Of a DNA stretch of 64,000 bases, positions 43,424 to 55,506 are shown piece by piece (position 1 is the stretch's first letter; every line of letters starts with the position of its first letter). Source of the DNA: Tilletia caries (taxonomy: Eukaryota > Basidiomycota > Exobasidiomycetes > Tilletiales > Tilletiaceae); assembly GCA_032718865.1 (NCBI GenBank), contig JALUTQ010000003.1, positions 1,766,001-1,830,000 of the forward strand, given 5' to 3'. The position numbers and the translations under genes are program-made. The notes beneath the pieces were generated by a model. That model searched no databases and was not told where the DNA came from. It worked only from the letters and a program-made list of their open reading frames with translations.

Positions 43424-43503
43424 GACAGATTCTGTCCTGAGTCCAGCCAGATCCTGGCTGGTTTTTTGATACGGTTCCTGGCCCGTTCCACGACCAAAAT
43501 ACG
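43424..43503 (-). repeat. Right 80-bp inverted repeat
   Basis: Paired with 41053-41132. It lies about 180 bp upstream of the SKI3 start codon and so may influence its promoter. A CAGCCT/CAGCCTC short repeat follows at about 43613-43640. Confidence 0.9.
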
Positions 43504-43679
43504 TGCTCAGTCTACCCGCATCACCTTCACCAACTTTTGCCCTGGGTGTTGGAAAAAGGCTCCGAGCATGACATCGACACTCCCCTCGATGAGCTCGAGA
43601 AGAAATGGAATCAGCCTCAGCCTCAGCCTCAGCCTCAGGCATCAGAGAATAAGTGCGTGTGTGTGGGTATAAGAGAAGG

Positions 43680-46600
43680 ATGTCGTCTGCGTTCGTCAAG
43701 TCGAAGCTGAAGAGCAGTCGCGATGCCATCAAGAGCGAAGACTGGCAGCAGGCAGCCGACAATGCGTGAGCTTCCATCTCTTCCAAAGACGTGCCCGCGA
43801 AGGAAGTGCCGCGCTGACTCGCCTTGAGCTTGCGACCCATGCCCATCCCAGCAAGACTGTGCTCGAGTACGAGCCGGACAACTACAACGCGTCAGTCTCT
43901 TCTCAATGCTTCATTCTCGAAAATGGGACTGACATGGCTTGTCCTATTGCTCCCACAGAATCGTCTTCCACGCTCTGGCCCTGCTCCGACTCAACAAGTA
44001 CGACGACAGCGAGGCTGCGTACCGCAAGGCCACAGAGCTCCAACCGGAAACCGTCCTGGCATGGCAGGTGAGCTCGCGTTCTCTCGTCTCGCATTATTCC
44101 ACAAGTTTATTCAGGCTTACGACTCTTCCTTTCCCCATTACAGGGCCTCGAGAAGTTCTACGATGACCGCAAACAGCCGGAGAAGAGAGCAGAATGTGCG
44201 CGCAAACAGGCGGATATCTACCTCCAGGCGTAAGTCGCAATCAGATTCGTCGAGCAAGGTGTTGAGGACGTTTGTGCTGACCATTAGCCGATCGTTTACA
44301 GGGAAGATGCGACTAAATGCGCCGAGGCACTCCAGAGGTACATCTCTGTCATCACAGAGGAGGGCGGGACAGCAAAGGTAAGCCCGCATACATCCCATTA
44401 TGGACCAGAGCGCAGCCTTGCTTCCCTGCTCACCATACATTCTGGTTTATCAGCGCTCCCACGCACTCCAACTATGGCTGCCCTCTTCGCCCTACTATGC
44501 CCTTCTGAGCTCCCTCCCCTTCGCCGACCAGGCGGCACCGAAATCGTCTACCACATTCGAAGCCCAAATGGCCGTCCATGTCAACAGCCTACAGATCCTA
44601 CAAGAAGTCATCGGACTCGAAGAAGCACTTGAACAAAACGCGATCGACAAGGAGGTCGACAGACGCAAGATGCGCATGGACCAAGCGGGCAAGAGTCGGG
44701 CCAGACTCCAGGCCGAGGTCGGCATCGAGTATTGGTCCAAGTCCAACCTCCCGGATTTCTACGAACAGCTCACATCCCATCCTCGGGCGGGAGACGAACA
44801 TCGTCGCGAAGCAGAGAGCAAACTTCTCGCCTATAAACATCGACTCCTCCTCGCCCTGCCCAACCCAAGCAAGAAGTTGGCCAATGTGGTCGGAGGCTCG
44901 CAGGCTGCTGCACAGGATCAGGCTGCGGCTGCCAAAGCGAAGAAGGTGGATGAGGCGGCGCGGAAGAAGAAGCAGGATCTGAGGGACGAGGTTGGGAAGA
45001 TGGCGAAGGGGATGGTCACGATCGAGGTTCCGGACCCTCTCGCATGGAGCATCGTTCTAGAGTGGGATGACATCAGGAGTCTGGGTAGGTCCTTTCCCTT
45101 TCGCTCCTTTTCGAGAACACCGACACGTCCGACTGACCATAGTCATCTTCACCACTCACTTGATATGCTGCCGCAGCCGACCTCAACCGACAGAAACTCA
45201 GAGCATTCATCAGCCTCTTTCCCCGAGCTCCCGAGTCCTCCAGCTTCCGAGCGCTCTTGCTGCTTCTGAAGGACCAGCAATTTGCGGCTGAAGAAGAGGA
45301 GCGAAGAAAGGAACGTGACATCGATGACGGCGACGGGGCTCAAGATCCACTAGGATTGGCCCTAGTGAGTGACCCTTCTGCCCCGGATAATAGCTGAAGT
45401 ACTCCTATCTGAAGGGGCTGAACATCTTCGTCTTCTCGTCGAACAACAGGACGGATTGGAGGGGTCCCCAAACTCTCTCCTGGCATACCGCATCGCAGCA
45501 ACTCTCTACCTCCTCGACCGTGACTTCGCTTCCACAACCGACCTCTCCCTGGCAGCAACCAACCTACTAGCCTCCCAGTACGAACGCGACCTCGCCCTCG
45601 ACCTGCCCCTCAGCAGAATCGGCATTGCTTCCCTCCTTGCCACCGCATACACCCACCACTTCCCCCCGCAGAACCACGCCAAAGCACTACGACATGCCGA
45701 CGCAGTGTTGGCGCACGATGCAGATGATGTCGATGCGCTTCTGGCGCGTGCGTATGTTGCTCAGACGGCGGGCAGGTCTGACGATGCGCAGCAGGGTTTC
45801 AAGAAAGTTCAGGTTTTAGCTCAGAAGCGTGGAGGAGATGGCCCGCGGCGGGAGGATGATCTTCGGACGTTGTCGATCAGCGCGGCCCCGGATTTGGAGG
45901 CGAGGGCTGAGGTTGCTTGGTGCGATGTCGCCATGGGTCGATTGGAGGCGGCGGCGGAGCAGTTGAGGACGCTTGTGGAGGATATTGATGGGGAGCGGGC
46001 TGGGCTGGTCAGTTCGGAGGAGAGGGCGAGGACGTGGTGGCGCTTGGGTCGGTGTCTGTGGGATATGGGAGGTACGTTTTGACGAAACCGATCTCAGAGT
46101 TTGTCTTCTTACAGATTCTATAAGGATTTTCTCACCCCATTTTCCACTCAAATTCGCAGGGGAGAGCCGCACAGACACCACACAAGCATTTACCTGCTTC
46201 ATCACCTGCCTCAAGCGCTTCCCGTCCTTCGCACCGGCATACACCTCTCTCGGACTCTACTACGACACCGTCCTCGAGCCGCCAAACACAGACCGAGCAG
46301 CGAAGTGCTTCCAAAAGGCCTTCGAGCTCGACGCCCGCGAGACCGTCGCCGCCCGCCGGCTCGCCGAGGGCTTCGCGGACGATCGGGAGTGGGACCTCGT
46401 CGAAGTTGTCGCCCGCCGAACCGTCGAGGGCGAAGGAGCCTCCGAGGCGCTCCAAGGATCCGCCGCCGCCTCGAGGAGACATACCACGCAGAACGCGTGG
46501 GCGTGGAAGGCGATTGGCCGAGTCGAGCTGGACCGGGCCCGATTCGAGAAAGCGATTGTCGCTTTCCAGATTGCGATCCGCGCCGAGGCGGACGATGCGA

Positions 46601-49222
46601 ATGCGTGGCATCAGTTGGGGGAGGCGTATGCGGCATCGGGCCGACATGTGGCTGCGCTGAAGAGTTTCGATAAGGCGCTTGAGCTGCTCGAACGCGCGGG
46701 GGTTAAGGATGCACAGTGGCAGACGCGATACAGTGCTGCTCATGTCCATCGCGACCTGGGCGATTTCGAACAGGCCGTCCAGGCTTTTGCCGAGATTTTG
46801 GAGTCGCGTCCGAAAGAGTTGGCGGTGAGGATCGCCCTCGCGGAGACCTTGTTGTTCCGCGGTCGGCAGGAGTACGCGACACACCACGTTTCGCGTGCCG
46901 AGGTGACCTTCCAGGACGCACTGGAAGCAGCCAGTGAGGCATTGGAGGTGGAATCGCGCCTTCGGTCAGCCTGGAAAATCGTTGCCGATGCGACTTATGA
47001 ACTCTCACGACTTGGTCGACTGAGCGACGACGCCGGGACGAGAGAGTGCATTGAGAGCTTGCTCGACGTGGCGAGTGGGGACGACATCGATGGCAAGCTC
47101 TCCTTCGTCAATTCGGTCACACTGTCAAAAGTCAAGACCGAGCTGCCCAGCTTCCGCCCTGACTCGGTGCTGTACGCCTGCATCTACTTCTACAAGGCCA
47201 GGGTGCTGTACAACTCCGGCGAGGACGAGCTCGCGGCGGGCGCATGGGGAGACTTGGCCGGGGCGCTCTACCGTCTCACCCGCCGAGGCGACCGAAGGTC
47301 TTCAACCCTTGAGGAAGCGGAGGAACAGGAGCAACGGGCTGTGTTTCGTCAGGCCATTGGGTGTCTGCGGCAGGCGATCAAGCTGCAGCCTCGCAATGAG
47401 CTGTACTGGCTTGCGTTGGGGAACTTGACGTTTGACCACAATGCGAAAGTGGCCCAGCATTGCTTTATCAAAGCTGTCGAGCTTCGACCTAAGGTACGTC
47501 TGGAAACTAACATGCTGCTGAAGTGCTGGAAACGATCTTATTGACGTTAAAGTGATGTCGGTTTGAGCAGAGCCCGATCCCGTGGTCCAACCTCGGCTTC
47601 CTTTACCTGAAGCACGACGACGTCCAACTCGCCAACGAAGCTTTTATCCGCGCTCAAACTCTCGAACCAGACTGGTCACCAGCATGGGTCGGCCAAGCTT
47701 TCGTCGCCAAAGCTCATCAAGACGAGCAATCTTCCCGGGCCCTGTTCGAACATGCTGTCAGCTTGAGCGAGAGCTCCCTCCTGGAAGCCGACTACGGCTT
47801 TGCGAGTGCTGTGTTCAAACATTTCGCTGGGCCTGCGGGTTATTACGCCCCGCCCATTGCGCAACTGTACACTCCCGCCTTTGCGTTGACGGCGTACGTC
47901 TCTCATGCACCGGAAGATGCGACGGCGTTGCATCTCGGCGCACTGTTTGCGGAGCGGGTTGGGCAGTTGCCATTGGCGATTGAGCGGATCGAGCGGGCGG
48001 CTGCATTGTTGGAGGAGGAGTACGAGAAGGCGGAGAGCGCGAGGGTGGCGCGGATGTATGCGATTGCTGAGGCTAATCTGGGTCGCATTCGGCTTGCGAG
48101 TGGTGATGCGGCTGGGGCATTGTCAGCTTTCGAGACGGCTTTGGCGCTGTTGGAGGGTGCGGGAGATGAAGAGGCGGAAGAAGACGGGGAAGGGGAGGCA
48201 GAAGGAACTGCGGATCACGCCAAAGCCAAGAAGGAGTCAGTGTTGCCCTCATGGAAGCGAGCCCGGGTCGGACTACAGGCCCAGTTTGGAATCGGTATGG
48301 CCCACTTCGTCCTGGGCCAACATGATGAAGCGCTCGCGGCCTTTGAACGGGCCCTGTCCACCCTGGAAACGGCGGAAGAGTGGAAGACGATGCCCGAACT
48401 CGAGGTGGGGGCGGCGCGGGCGCATGTGTCCATCTTGTTGGCGCGAGTGCTTTGGACGCTGGGTGGACAGGACAGGGAGGAGGCTGCCAAGGCGCAACTG
48501 TTGGACAGGTAAGTGTTCCCCACCTGGAGTTTCCCGCCCATCAGCGTGCACCATCGAGCCGCGCCTACCTGTACTAACGGTGCTCTGCCTTTCATTGTCT
48601 CAATAGCATTGCTGTTGCTCCCCAGAATCTTGGCGTTATCGTCTCGCTGGCTGCGGCAGGTGCGGTGACGGGTGATGCAGATCTGATGGATGCCGCCCTA
48701 TCCGAGATCACAAACCTCGGCCGGGTCCAAGTCCAAGCGCTTGACGGAGAGGGGCACGTCGATTTCCTCATCTCGATGGAACATTTCATCGCCGGCCGGA
48801 CGGCGGACGGACTGGTCGCGCTTCGAGACAGCACGAGGACCAAGGAACTGACGACGACAAAGGCTCAGTTGGCGCTTGCGGAGGCGTTGCTTCGGGTTGC
48901 TTCGCTTCCAGGTGCGACGGAGAGCCAGCGGGAGAGTGGGCGGCAGGCTACCGAACGGGCATTGACGCTCGTGCAGGAGCGAGCCGCGTTCGAAGGTGGG
49001 GAGATGCTCGGTAGTGTGGCGAGATTGTTGGGTGTGCTCTACTCCATCGAGGCTGCGAGCTCCTCGACTTCTTCTGCGGCGGAGGAAGAGGGCAGCAGTG
49101 GGGTTCAGCATCGAGAAGCGGAGACGGGGAGGAGTAGGGCGATCGAGTGGGCACAGCGGGCGGTGATGGCATCGCCGTGGGAGGAAACGCATTGGACCGC
49201 GCTGGCACAGGCTTCGCGGTAG
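43680..49222 (+). CDS. SKI3: SKI3/TTC37-like TPR scaffold of the Ski complex
   Basis: Eleven exons: 43680-43765, 43807-43890, 43959-44067, 44144-44229, 44302-44377, 44454-45084, 45177-45364, 45450-46071, 46160-47493, 47571-48508 and 48607-49222 (1589 residues, all phases agree). The Ski complex (SKI2-SKI3-SKI8) feeds mRNA to the cytoplasmic exosome. The N-terminus LKSSRDAIKSEDWQQAADNA plus LEYEPDNYNA is the SKI3 opening TPR. Many further TPRs follow, e.g. AWQGLEKFYDDRKQPEKRAE, AFTCFITCLKRFPSFAPAYTSLGLYY, NAWAWKAIGRVELDRARFEKAIVAF and IPWSNLGFLYLKHDDVQLANEAF. An acidic insert lies near residue 1300. Intron 1 could be 41 nt (chosen) or 24 nt. Intron 7 was placed so that a normal 85-nt intron results. 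Confidence 0.92.
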
Positions 49223-50063
49223 AGTCTCATCGCAGCAGTCCTCCTCGAGACGCAGAGCATGTACGTGGATTACTTACTACTTTGTAACACCTGCATGGCA
49301 TGTGACTATGTTGACCGGACCTTGTAAAAGTGATCTAGGTAAAGGGTCAGTGTCGATCAGGACGAGAACTGGAAGGATCATAGCAGCTTTCCTCGGTGCC
49401 GTCGATGCTCGTCCTTCTCTCTCAGTGCCTCGGACATCGCTGTCAAGTCACGCTATGAGTATGTGCAATCGGATCGATGCATACATACTCGTGGCAAGAA
49501 GGGAACAAGTGAGAGTGCAACGATGCGAAAGGCAAGGCGACGGCATATCCTTGCCACCGACTCTTCCGGTTTCTGTCAGCTGCCCACCCGCAGTCTTCCT
49601 CGTTGCCTCAGTCCGTTGTCGTGGGGAGATGATTGATGGGAGCGACCCAGGTGGGCGCGGGACTAAGTTTTTGGGCCGAGCTCGAGAGTGGGCCGCCCTG
49701 GGTGGGTGGGTTTACTACTCGAGGCAAGGCATATGGAAGCACGTATGTACAAGGGACAATAGGCCGGGCAAAGAGAAAAACCTGAACGGATCGAGAATGC
49801 GAGTCGAGCGACTGCAGAAAGTGAAGGAAAACGTTGAGAGAGAGACGTATCGATGCGAGAAGAAGGTGTGGAGGGGTGGGAGAAAAGGAAATGGAATGAG
49901 ACCGAGGCGCAGAGGCAACGCAACGAAGAACGTTCGCGCGTGCTCACAAAAGATCAACGAACCGAAAGGCAGTGCGAGCCTTCCGCCGCCGCGCCGCCGT
50001 TGCTCTTACCTTCTCCAACCGCTGACCGCTTCACTCTTTTCACCCCCTTTTCCCAACTTCAGA
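49223..50063. other. Intergenic region
   Basis: A plus-strand frame is open from 49302 into the next gene, but it lacks homology before 50064. It probably reflects promoter and 5' leader sequence. Nothing else is seen. Confidence 0.4.
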
Positions 50064-51021
50064 ATGGCCGCAGCGACTGATCCATCATCACATGTACACG
50101 CAAGTGCGTTCTGCAAGACCACTCGTTTCCACAGGGGAGAATGGCAGCAACTTTCCGCTGAACCTGCTCCATCCACTTCCTCCCCCCACGCCGGCCCAAC
50201 GGCAGCAAGCCTATCGCCAAGCGGTAAGCTCACGATCGTCACCTACAACGTTTGGTTCGAGAACTTTGTCGACGAGGTCCGCCATCCGGCCATCATCGGC
50301 CTGCTCGCCTCCACGAATGCAGACGTAATCTGTCTACAAGAGATCACCCAGTCGTTCCTCGCCACCATTCGATCCGATGCGGTCATGCAGAACACGTACG
50401 CCTGTCTCGGTCTCGATGGAGAGTCTATGAAAGGCACCGTTTTATGGCTGTGTCGTCCTCGTCAATCGGAAAAGCCTGGCCGTCCGAAACGGTCGACTTG
50501 TGGACCTCCCGGAGTCCAAGCTCAACCGCACCCTGCTCATGGCCGAGCTCACAGGTCTTTCAGGCACGCACACGCAGGGTATCAACGCACTCACCATCGC
50601 TGCCGCCCACCTCGAGTCCCCAGGAGCAGACTACGCACAACATGCCCGCCGAGCTCAATTTCAGTTCATCCGTGCCCGTTTGCCAGAATCAGGAGCGATC
50701 TTTTGCGCAGATACCAACCTGTGCACAGAAGAAGAGGCACGTCTTCCAACAGACCACTTCCGCTTCCGAGACGCGTGGGTCGATGCTGGACATTCTCCGG
50801 ACGTCCCTACGTCCGACTCCTTGTACAAGTCTCCATACACCCCTCGACGGCTGGATCGAATTCTGTATACGGGCGACGGACTGCAGGCGGTAAGCGCAAA
50901 CCTCATTGGAGAAGCTCCTCTCAAGATCACCGAGCCTATCAGCATGGATCTATACTTGTCCGATCACAAAGGGGTTCTTGCCACTCTCAGTCAAGGGCTG
51001 ACTCGATATGACCGGTCGTAA
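50064..51021 (+). pseudogene. TDP2-like endonuclease/exonuclease/phosphatase protein, one frame break
   Basis: The endonuclease-exonuclease-phosphatase fold motifs appear in order: TYNVWFEN, ICLQEIT, AAAHLES, CADTNLC, RLDRILY and SDHKGVL. HLES and the DTN box are as in TDP2, which removes 5'-tyrosyl (topoisomerase II) adducts using Mg2+. The frame changes once at a T4 run near 50441-50444. Removing one T joins GESMKGTV to YGCVVLVNRKSL, where the family aligns. No intron with good splice sites fits. About 315 residues would result. All catalytic boxes are intact, so a sequence error or a very recent mutation is as likely as real loss. It follows SKI3 on the same strand. Confidence 0.75.
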
Positions 51022-51809
51022 GGGAATGGACGAGATGGGACGCGGCCAGGGACCGTACAGCATTATTAGTACTGCGAAGCAATCAGAATACAAACCTTCA
51101 TCACACCTCCCGAAGGATGCGACCGGACTGAGACGAGAACGAAGGTCCTCGTGGATGAAGGCTGGACTTCGTCTTCGACATGGACATGGAAAATAAGCCT
51201 GCTTGATTCACTTCACGAGCTCGGAGACAGGGAGATCGAGGAGCAGACCCAGGACACACACACAAGGATGAGGGTTAGAAGTGAATAAAAGTATGTGGGA
51301 TTGCGCGCGCGGAAGAGACGAGAGACGAACGGTGAAGGATCACTGCAAGTACTCTATGGTGTAGAAAAATTTCGGCGGGACCTTGCCAAAGGTCCCGTGC
51401 TTTTTGTTGTTGATCCTCCGAGCCATTCCCTGAATAAACAGGGGGAGGATAACGATATTGCAAGGGGACGAGCTGCCACTCCCGTCCCCTGCGTTGGCAG
51501 TGGTGTCACGTACCCACAGGACATAGCGCCTCTATGCTGTGAAGTGTGGCAGACGGTACGTTTAGTGAGAGGACGAGCAAATACCCATGATGCGAAGTCG
51601 TATCTGTCCACGAAACAACGACGCTCGCAGGGATTGCTCTCGGTCAGGTTCCCAACGGAACCCTTGACGACTCTGTAAGGGGGGAAAAAAGAAGGCAAAG
51701 GGGACTCGAACCCACAGTGCCAACCCTGTAACCCCCCATCGTCCACCCAGAAACTCGTAAAAGCTGAGGCCGCCTCGAAATGGATGGTCGATCCAATGAA
51801 GGAAAAGAC
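51022..51809. other. Interval without a supported gene
   Basis: Short frames only. A B-box-like GGGTTCGAGTCCCC on the minus strand at about 51700 lacks the rest of a tRNA. Confidence 0.4.
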
Positions 51810-52330
51810 CTACGAAGATCCAGAGTGATCTACGTCCAATGGGGGAAAGGGACTTTGCCCTCCCGCCCAAAGGAAGGCGCCTGTGTGAAGTAGAGGTATG
51901 AGAGTAGAGTTGTGCTGAAGGAAGACATGTGTCAGTACGACGGGGAATGCAGGGGACACATATAAGCTCACGCAAGCCTTGTGTTCGAACGTCCCCGCCT
52001 TGGCACCCCAAGCCTTCCCCGATGGGTCGAGTGTCGACCGTCCTGCCCAGAGGACTCGATGCCAGGTGGGTTGGCGAGGGGCGGAGGAGGAAGAGGCTCT
52101 TCAGGACACCTGACAGCATAAGTATGGGATCGTTGGACTTGGTGAAGTCGAAGGTGAGGTCGGGACGGGGAGTGGTCGCCTGAGGAAAGTCATGGGCTGG
52201 GAGCTGGCACCTTGATGCGAACCCTGATCCTATCTCGAAAGGGCTGGATGACCTCAAAGAATTGAGGACTGGAAGACTTGAGGTGGATGATCGCAGAGCA
52301 AGAGTTGATGAGACCGAGCCAGTGGTGGGT
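51810..52330 (-). CDS. Hypothetical minus-strand gene, weakly supported
   Basis: Possible exons are about 52330-52211, 52179-51972 and 51880-51810. They are joined by a 31-nt intron (GTGCCA...CCTCAG) and a 91-nt intron (GTGAGC...CACACAG), with phase kept. The product would contain FFEVIQPFRDRIRVRIK, TTPRPDLTFDFTKSNDPILM and LKSLFLLRPS. I know no family for it. A TATATAAG box lies about 250 bp upstream on the minus strand, followed by a CT-rich leader. No in-frame ATG is obvious, which lowers confidence. Confidence 0.25.
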
Positions 52331-54105
52331 GGACGATGGACGAGTGTGTGGACATGAGAGTGTAGCGAGTGGGTATGAGTGAGAGTGGGAGTGGGAGTGG
52401 AGTTGGGTAAAGTATGTCAGAGAGTATGTGAGAGTGTGTGGGAGTATGTGAGAGTATGTGAGAGAGTGTGAGAGACAAGCTGTGAGAAGAAGGCCTGCGG
52501 GAGGAAGTGGTGTCCCGTGACTGCTTGAGTGAGGGGGAAGATTTGGGTGAGTCGAAGGTGGTTGGGGGCCCTGCTTATATACCTTCGACCCTCCCTGGAA
52601 AAGCAGATCGTTTTTTCTCTCTTTTTGGTAGCTTTCGGAGGGATCGTTCAAGGGAGCGAGTCGACGGAGAGTGCTCCAGCTACCGATCCACCTGCGCTGA
52701 GAGGTTGAGGAACATCCTGCGTGATGCGTCCCAGCACGCCATTCACAGTCGTAGAGCCCAACGGTTGCAAAAAACGACCTGCTGTTCGATTCGCCAAGAA
52801 CTTGCCCTTGACCCACGCATGCGTACCGGAGTGCGGCAGGATGAGACTGGCCAGGACTTGGACAGCGAAAGAGGTTGAGATGTGTCCAAATCGAGGTGTC
52901 TTGGACGTGCATGGTGTCGAGACACTCTGAAGCATGGGCACCAAAGGGCAAGCGTAAACGTCGGGCGGTCAGCGTATCTGACAGTGTTCGTCGTCGCCAG
53001 GCGCTATTACGGTCGCGTGGCCCTGGCTCACCTTCACCATGTCAGCGCGCTGTGGACTTTCACGACGCTACATCGAGATTCCAACCGTCATTCATGCGGC
53101 AGGGTTGCGGGTGGCAGTCCGGCTCGCAGCTATACGCTTGGCTTGCTGTCAGAAGTCGATTGATTCTGCAAGTCGTGTCAGAGTGGCCGCACTGCGCATG
53201 TCAGTCATCGTTGATTGATGGGTAGGAGGACAGTCAAGGCCTCCACGGATTACGATGGGGATAGCTGTTGGACGTGTGCCGAGGTGTGCAGACGTCTAGT
53301 CTTTTACAGACTTCCTTGTCCGAATGACAGCCACAAGACTGATGGTGCATGCATGTCGATTGCACCAATACGCGGTCTCGCTGGCAGTGACCCGAGGAAG
53401 CAGCCATAGGGGATTGGAGACGCTGTGCCCTGCAGGATCTGACGGGGAAGCGGAATGTCATCAGAATAGTTAAGCCTGTGAGAATAGGAACACCAAAGAG
53501 GAAGATGTTGAAGAGAGTGAGCCAGGGATCAGTGAGTGAGTGAGTCCTTACGTCAAAGCAGCAAAGAATGAGCAAGGAAGCACGGAAAGCGGTTGGGACT
53601 CTTGCCAGCGCGCACGGAATCGGCTTGCATGGCAGCGGCTAGCAGGCCATCGTCTAACCTCCGGGGCTCGTATCGATGAAGTTCACGCCCTCACCCAACG
53701 ATCCGCTTCTTGGCGCGCAGCGCACCAGCGATGCCTTATGTATGTCGTGGAAGCATGACAGGATACCAGGACGGGACATGAGACCTTTTCAGAGGCGGCT
53801 CGAATCGAACGACAAACGTTGCGCAACGATCCATCGATCCATCGCCTCGTCCGACTCACTCACTCATGATCAGGTCTTTGGAATTTGGAATGAAGCAATG
53901 GGCATGGGATTGCTCCTTGCACACGCTGAGCTCGGCCTTGACCCTGTGCGCGGAAGACTGTGCTGAGCGATCCTGACCTTTCTTCCCCTCGTCGGTGCCT
54001 CGACTCGGACGTGACGCGGTCTCGCGTGTAGCACCCTGTGCTCCTCAGCGGCCTCCTCAAAACCATCGTCAGAATTCGGACAGGTTGTCATACAATTCCT
54101 GACTG
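52331..54105. other. Low-complexity and gene-poor interval
   Basis: A GAGAGTATGT/GTGTG short repeat runs through about 52375-52475. TATATAAG (minus strand) is at about 52574-52584. The remaining frames are short, with no domain. I see no supported gene. Confidence 0.4.
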
Positions 54106-55176
54106 ATGCGTACCTGGGACTCTGGCTCGCCATCAGGTAGCCTGTCTGGAAACGGTGGCGGTGAGGCGGAGGCGGCACTGCGCGACGCAGCCATGCTCAA
54201 GTATTTCATCGCCCAGCGGGACGGGATCTCCAAAGCGGAACATCAGCTCGACGAACGGATCAAGCACAACAGTGGCGCGGCGCTCTTGTTATCGGCAGCC
54301 TACCACGAGCTCGAACTCGAACGTGCGATTCTGGAACAGGCGGACGAATATGAGGAGGAGGAGGACGGTGGCGATGCGGCACAGGTGTCCGAAGCACTCG
54401 ATGCGAAGACCCCAGTTGACAAACTTGCCAACTTCGCGGCACTCGCGGCGAACGAGCCGGTCTTCAGCAACAAGGCACCGCCGAAAGGCCAGATTGAGCG
54501 TCTGCTCTCCGGTCCGACATGGACCGCCGGCGACACGGAGAAACTCAGGCAGATCACGCTCGCTGAATGCAAAAGCATTCTTGCCCATCGTCTTCTCCGC
54601 GCCCATGCCGCAGAGGACGTGATCCCGATGATCGAAGCAATGGGAGAGGACGAGCTCGCCAAGTCTTCGCTCGCTTCATCGACGAACTTGGATGGCGATC
54701 CGAGTAGAGATATAAGAGGACAAGGCTCACGAGAGGGCGAACCCGTCGACTGGAACATGGTCAGCCAAATCGTCGGCAGACATTCCCCTGATGATTGTCG
54801 GACCCATTGGCTCATGCATGCCATGCCAGGCATCAACACAGCCACATGGACAGCCGACGAGATAGCCACGCTCGTCAAACTCGTGCAAAAAGCGGAGACA
54901 AGTCGTGCCACGCCGTTTATACCATGGGACGCCATCGCTCGAGAGCTCGGGACCAAACGGACCCCTTTTGCTTGCCTGGTTGTATTTCGCCGCCGTACAG
55001 CAGCCACAAGCGACGCCGCCTCCTGGACCGATGCTGACACGGATGAAATGCTGGACCAGCTCAGCGTCTATGGGCCGCAGTGGGGTCACGTTGCTTCCCT
55101 CCTATGTCGCCCACACGCTTCAGCTCTCGTCAGCAAGCAGCTTCCTAGGCTGCAACGCAAGTTGAAGAAGCCTTAG
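54106..55176 (+). CDS. Myb/SANT-domain protein, SNAPC4-like at most
   Basis: Single-exon ORF of 356 residues. The N-terminal half is helical and acidic (EYEEEEDGGD). Myb-like repeats lie in the C-terminal half: VDWNMVSQIVGRHSPDDCRTHWLMHAMPGI, then ATWTADEIATLVKLV with PWDAIARELGTKRTPFACLVVFRRR, then SWTDADTDEMLDQLSVYGPQW. Tandem Myb repeats with an upstream helical region recall SNAP190/SNAPC4, which binds snRNA promoters, but this protein is much shorter and I cannot assign it. The role inferred is DNA binding in the nucleus. The start methionine is the first in frame, and a further upstream exon cannot be excluded. Confidence 0.7.
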   Translation: MRTWDSGSPSGSLSGNGGGEAEAALRDAAMLKYFIAQRDGISKAEHQLDERIKHNSGAALLLSAAYHELELERAILEQADEYEEEEDGGDAAQVSEALDAKTPVDKLANFAALAANEPVFSNKAPPKGQIERLLSGPTWTAGDTEKLRQITLAECKSILAHRLLRAHAAEDVIPMIEAMGEDELAKSSLASSTNLDGDPSRDIRGQGSREGEPVDWNMVSQIVGRHSPDDCRTHWLMHAMPGINTATWTADEIATLVKLVQKAETSRATPFIPWDAIARELGTKRTPFACLVVFRRRTAATSDAASWTDADTDEMLDQLSVYGPQWGHVASLLCRPHASALVSKQLPRLQRKLKKP

Positions 55177-55506
55177 AGCTCGTCTGTTTCCGCCTAGAAC
55201 GTCGGAATGAAAGCACGCATAGATCTGCCGGTTCCCAGCACACATATCCCCTCCCTTCCTAACTTGCTGCTTTCTATGAGGGTCAGGAATGGCCGACAAG
55301 CGACGGGGTTCTGATGCAGGATGAAAGCCACCGAGATTCTTGGTGTTGTATTTGGGCAGACTCCAGCCCTTTTGGTTGATGCTTCACTTCAGCTGCACAA
55401 CGCGCAGTCGGTTGACTGAGAAGATGCCGGGGACGAGAAGCGAGAAGCACAGCGTATGGGTCAGTACACTCCCAGCACCGAAGCGCCTCGCGTGAGAAAG
55501 GACTAC

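Larger units (their letters stand above)
41053..43503. mobile_element. 2.45-kb segment bounded by 80-bp inverted repeats, no recognisable gene
   Basis: 41053-41132 and the reverse complement of 43424-43503 match at 77 of 80 bases, starting CGTATTTTGGTCGTGGAACG. The interior is AT-richer than the flanks and has only short frames with no domain. I see no clear target duplication outside the repeats. It could be a degenerate DNA transposon or a recombination product. Confidence 0.5.

Noticed and set aside
45365..45393. A 25-29-nt intron in SKI3
   Set aside because: A normal 85-nt intron (45365-45449) with a good acceptor (CGAACAACAG) keeps the frame and the TPR alignment better.
49302..50063. 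Extended N-terminus of the TDP2-like protein
   Set aside because: The open frame has no similarity or sensible composition before ATG 50064, which follows a pyrimidine-rich leader.
51665..51745. Possible tRNA on the minus strand (GGGTTCGAGTCCCC B box)
   Set aside because: The T stem pairs poorly and no acceptor stem, D arm or anticodon arm can be drawn around it.
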